Part shown: piece by piece, positions 15,061 through 17,577 of the stretch
Layout of the letters: each line of letters opens with the position of its first letter
Numbering within the stretch: the first letter of the stretch is position 1
From: an uncultured Fidelibacterota bacterium
GTDB lineage: Bacteria > Fidelibacterota > Marinisomatia > SCGC-AAA003-L08 > D37C17
Direction: 5' to 3'
DNA length: 17,577 nucleotides
Assembly (NCBI GenBank): GCA_913049525.1
Contig: CAJWYZ010000011.1
Location: 1-17,577, forward strand
Made by a program: the position numbers and the translations under genes
Notes under the pieces: generated by a model
Databases searched by the model: none
Seen by the model: only the letters and a program-made list of their open reading frames with translations
Told to the model about the DNA's origin: nothing

Positions 15061-17013
15061 ATGACTGAAATATTAAATGACATCAAAGTTTTTAAACCTA
15101 ATTATAGAGACGCTGAAAAGGCTCATATCCCAAATATGACTGCTTATAAAAAAATATATGATAAATCTGTTAAAGACCCCGATGGCTTCTGGGCTGAGCA
15201 AGCCGAACGATTGGATTGGATTAAAAAATGGGACACCGTTTCAAATAACAATTTCACTGAAGCAAAAATTAAATGGTTTGAAGGGGGCAAGCTGAATGTA
15301 TCTTATAACTGTTTAGACCGTCATATAGAAGCCGGATTTGGCAATCAAACTGCTCTCATTTGGGAAGGAAATGATTCCCATACAGATAAGGAATTGTCTT
15401 ATTCTGAAATGCTCTCTGAAGTCTCAAAGTTTGCAAATGTATTAAAATCAAACGGTATAAAAAAGGGTGACAGAGTTTGTATTTATATGCAAATGATTCC
15501 TGAGTTAGCCATTGCTATGCTGGCTTGCACGCGAATTGGAGCCGTTCATTCTATTGTATTTGGCGCATTTTCTCCAGATGCTCTTAGGAACAGAATTAAT
15601 GATTCATCCTGTAAGGTACTCATTACTCAAGACACCGGCATACGTGGCAAAAAACAAAATATCCCCATGAAATCTAATGCAGATATTGCACTCCAGAATA
15701 CACCATCTATTGAAAATGTTTTTGTGGTGAAACGAACCGGAGAAGAAATTAGTATGCAGGATAAAAGAGATTTATGGTGGGACGATTGCATGGATCATGC
15801 AAACGATATCTGTCCACCGGTTGAGATGGATGCAGAGGATCCACTATTCATTCTCTACACTTCCGGATCAACAGGTAAACCAAAAGGGGTTCTGCATACC
15901 ACGGGCGGATATTTAGTGTATGCTTCTTACACCCATGAAATGGTATTTGATTACCAGCCGGGGGATATATACTGGTGTACCGCAGACATTGGCTGGATAA
16001 CCGGTCATTCCTACATTATTTACGGACCCTTGGCAAATCGTGCAACAACCCTCATGTTTGAAGGGGTTCCTAACTATCCTGATTTTGGACGATTTTGGGA
16101 AGTAGTGGAAAAACACAAGGTAAATATTTTCTACACAGCTCCCACTGCATTACGAGCATTAATGAGGGAAGGCAATGATTTTGTAGTAAAACATAACCGT
16201 TCATCAATTAAGGTATTGGGAACAGTTGGCGAACCTATTAAAGAACCTGAGTGGATGTGGTATCATGATATTGTAGGTGAGAGTCGCTGTCCCATCGTTG
16301 ATACCTGGTGGCAGACTGAAACAGGGGGAATCCTAATCACACCTTTACCGGCTGCAACAGAAACGAAACCCGGATCAGCTACCTTCCCATTTTTTGGAGT
16401 AACACCTGTAATTCTTGATCCAGATGGTAACGAACTCCATGGAAATCCTTCCGAGGGATTATTAGCATTGAAAACATCCTGGCCCGGACAAATGCGAAGC
16501 ATTTATGGCGATCATGATCGGTTTTATGAAACCTATTTTTCCATGTTTAAAGGTTACTATTTCACTGGCGATGGAGCTCGGCGGGATAAGGATGGCTATT
16601 ACTGGATTACCGGACGGGTAGATGATGTGTTGAATGTTTCAGGGCATAGACTAGGCACTGCAGAAATCGAAGGGGCCATTGGCGCACATCCAAACGTTGC
16701 GGAAGCTGCTGTGGTGGGTTTCCCCCATGATATCAAAGGACAGGGAGTTTATGCCTTTGTGACTCTCATGGCAGGTGTCGAAGCTGGTGAGAATACTTTG
16801 ACTGAAATTAAATTAAAGGTGAGAGAAATGATCGGACCCCATGCTTCCCCAGATAAAATTCAGTTTACCCCTGCATTACCAAAAACCCGGTCAGGGAAAA
16901 TTATGCGGCGTATTTTAAGAAAAATTGCTGAAGGCAATACTAACAGTCTTGGTGATACATCAACATTGGCGGATCCAGGTGTTGTTGATAGTTTAGTAGA
17001 AGGGATGCTGTAA
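15061..17013 (+). CDS. acs: Acetyl-CoA synthetase (AMP-forming)
   Basis: Acs activates acetate with ATP to acetyl-AMP and then forms acetyl-CoA. The 650 residues match the usual length of about 650. The ACAS N-terminal region leads into the adenylate-forming core: A3 loop [11 protein letters not shown] (266-276), GEPI (390-393), [10 protein letters not shown] (414-423; Trp417 fits the acetate-pocket Trp that excludes longer acyl chains), [23 protein letters not shown] (500-522) with the ribose-binding Asp504, and hinge [20 protein letters not shown]. The C-terminal [11 protein letters not shown] contains Lys613, the catalytic lysine that is reversibly acetylated in many Acs enzymes. The leader and Shine-Dalgarno support the start. 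It is the only confident plus-strand gene here and diverges from the PPDK_N-receiver gene. Confidence 0.98.
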   Translation: MTEILNDIKVFKPNYRDAEKAHIPNMTAYKKIYDKSVKDPDGFWAEQAERLDWIKKWDTVSNNNFTEAKIKWFEGGKLNVSYNCLDRHIEAGFGNQTALIWEGNDSHTDKELSYSEMLSEVSKFANVLKSNGIKKGDRVCIYMQMIPELAIAMLACTRIGAVHSIVFGAFSPDALRNRINDSSCKVLITQDTGIRGKKQNIPMKSNADIALQNTPSIENVFVVKRTGEEISMQDKRDLWWDDCMDHANDICPPVEMDAEDPLFILYTSGSTGKPKGVLHTTGGYLVYASYTHEMVFDYQPGDIYWCTADIGWITGHSYIIYGPLANRATTLMFEGVPNYPDFGRFWEVVEKHKVNIFYTAPTALRALMREGNDFVVKHNRSSIKVLGTVGEPIKEPEWMWYHDIVGESRCPIVDTWWQTETGGILITPLPAATETKPGSATFPFFGVTPVILDPDGNELHGNPSEGLLALKTSWPGQMRSIYGDHDRFYETYFSMFKGYYFTGDGARRDKDGYYWITGRVDDVLNVSGHRLGTAEIEGAIGAHPNVAEAAVVGFPHDIKGQGVYAFVTLMAGVEAGENTLTEIKLKVREMIGPHASPDKIQFTPALPKTRSGKIMRRILRKIAEGNTNSLGDTSTLADPGVVDSLVEGML

Positions 17014-17064
17014 TTTAAAAATATCCCCCCTTACTTTTTAATAAGATTACATGAAGAAATTTGC
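17014..17064. other. Short convergent spacer between acs and pyk
   Basis: Fifty-one bases separate the two stops. A 6-base inverted repeat AATAAG/CTTATT (17040-17045 and 17064-17069) and a 7-base one CATGAAG/CTTCATG (17050-17056 and 17073-17079) interleave and run into the last codons of pyk. Either could help end transcription in one direction, but loops of 16-18 bases, AT-rich stems and no good U-tract make a terminator call weak. Confidence 0.25.
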
Positions 17065-17577
17065 TTATTCTACTTCATGGATCTTTAGCATATTTGTAGT
17101 TCCACTCACTCCAGCAGATACACCGGCAGTAATAATAAATAAATCCCCTTTATTAACATATTTGAGTTTTTTAAGCAAACTTCCCGTATTTGAAATCATT
17201 TTTTCAGTTGTAGAATAGACCTCTACCAAAATGGGGGTAACTCCCCATATTAAGGATAACTGAGAGCATACTTGTTTGTTCGTGCATAAAGCAAAAATCC
17301 TGGCTTTGGGCCTATACCGGGCCATTTTCATTGCAGTTAAACCCGTTTCTGTCATAATAACAATGTTATTAATTGATAAGTCGTTGGATAAAATCATTGC
17401 AGCATGACAAATAGAACCACGAAAATCTTGTAGACGCCAGCTCTCTTTATATATATAGCGATTAAAATTTTGAGTGTCCAGATCTTTATCTATTGAGGTT
17501 GCAACTTCAGCCATCATCTTTACAGATTCGACTGCATACTCACCTACTGTTGTTTCACCAGAGAGCATCATTGCATC
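17065..17577 (-). CDS. pyk: Pyruvate kinase, C-terminal part (5' end beyond right edge)
   Basis: Pyruvate kinase converts PEP and ADP to pyruvate and ATP. The frame is open to the window edge, where it begins D-A-M-M-L-S-G-E-T, the conserved end of the catalytic barrel (DAvMLSGETA). The remaining 170 residues are the final barrel helix and the C-terminal alpha/beta domain: AAMILSNDLSINNIVIMTETGLTAMKMARYRPKARIFALC, a region where effectors or the dimer interface lie in other pyruvate kinases. It finishes with GVSGTTNMLKIHEVE, matching the usual GxxGTTNxLKVhxV ending. The SGTTN replaces the more usual PGTTN. About two thirds of the gene, including the catalytic lysine, lies outside the window. 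Confidence 0.96.
   Translation of the reverse strand, partial: DAMMLSGETTVGEYAVESVKMMAEVATSIDKDLDTQNFNRYIYKESWRLQDFRGSICHAAMILSNDLSINNIVIMTETGLTAMKMARYRPKARIFALCTNKQVCSQLSLIWGVTPILVEVYSTTEKMISNTGSLLKKLKYVNKGDLFIITAGVSAGVSGTTNMLKIHEVE

Noticed and set aside
17040..17079. Interleaved inverted repeats as a bidirectional acs/pyk terminator
   Set aside because: Loops are 16-18 bases, stems are AT-rich, the repeats overlap pyk codons and there is no proper T-tract; reported only as a weak note.

Overview
The window is AT-rich (roughly 37% GC by eye), gene-dense, and carries only ordinary chromosomal genes. I see no tRNA, rRNA, CRISPR array, insertion sequence or phage gene. Two predicted lipoproteins and a complete MreBCD/PBP2/RodA elongation set point to a rod-shaped Gram-negative bacterium. 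Three traits suggest the Bacteroidota/Marinimicrobia (FCB) lineage: purH directly upstream of mreBCD-mrdA-rodA; an orphan N-terminal half of a glycogen-synthase-like protein followed by a lipoprotein gene; and a roughly 1000-residue receiver-receiver-PPDK_N protein. The phylum is inferred from remembered gene order and family distribution, not from a search. A marine SAR406-like genome would fit.

Layout. Positions 1 to 11734 hold one dense minus-strand run, read right to left: mtaB, a deoxynucleoside kinase, purN, purH, mreB, mreC, mreD, mrdA (PBP2), rodA, a coiled-coil/TPR lipoprotein, an orphan GT5-N protein, and a lipoprotein cut by the left edge. Most junctions are 4-base ATGA overlaps, other short overlaps, or gaps under 25 bases. 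The one larger gap is 93 bases after rodA. The run therefore looks like one operon or two adjacent ones. A 158-base spacer then separates mtaB from a large minus-strand protein (11893-14883) with two receiver-like domains and a PPDK/PpsA-type ATP-binding domain. That gene diverges from acs (acetyl-CoA synthetase, 15061-17013, plus strand) across a 177-base region containing inverted repeats. The 3' half of a pyruvate kinase gene (17065 to the right edge, minus strand) converges on acs.

How the genes work together. The left block joins tRNA modification (ms2t6A), deoxynucleoside salvage and late purine synthesis to the lateral cell-wall machine: MreB filament, MreC/MreD, PBP2 transpeptidase and RodA glycan polymerase. 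Three envelope-associated or uncharacterised genes follow. The right block sits at the pyruvate/acetyl-CoA node: pyruvate kinase, acetate activation, and a PEP-synthase-like ATP-grasp protein that lacks the phospho-His and PEP-binding domains needed for PEP synthase chemistry.

The least understood items are the receiver-receiver-PPDK_N protein, in which only the second receiver keeps its phosphorylation residues, and the orphan GT5-N/lipoprotein pair. No feature here is clearly a wholly new system.
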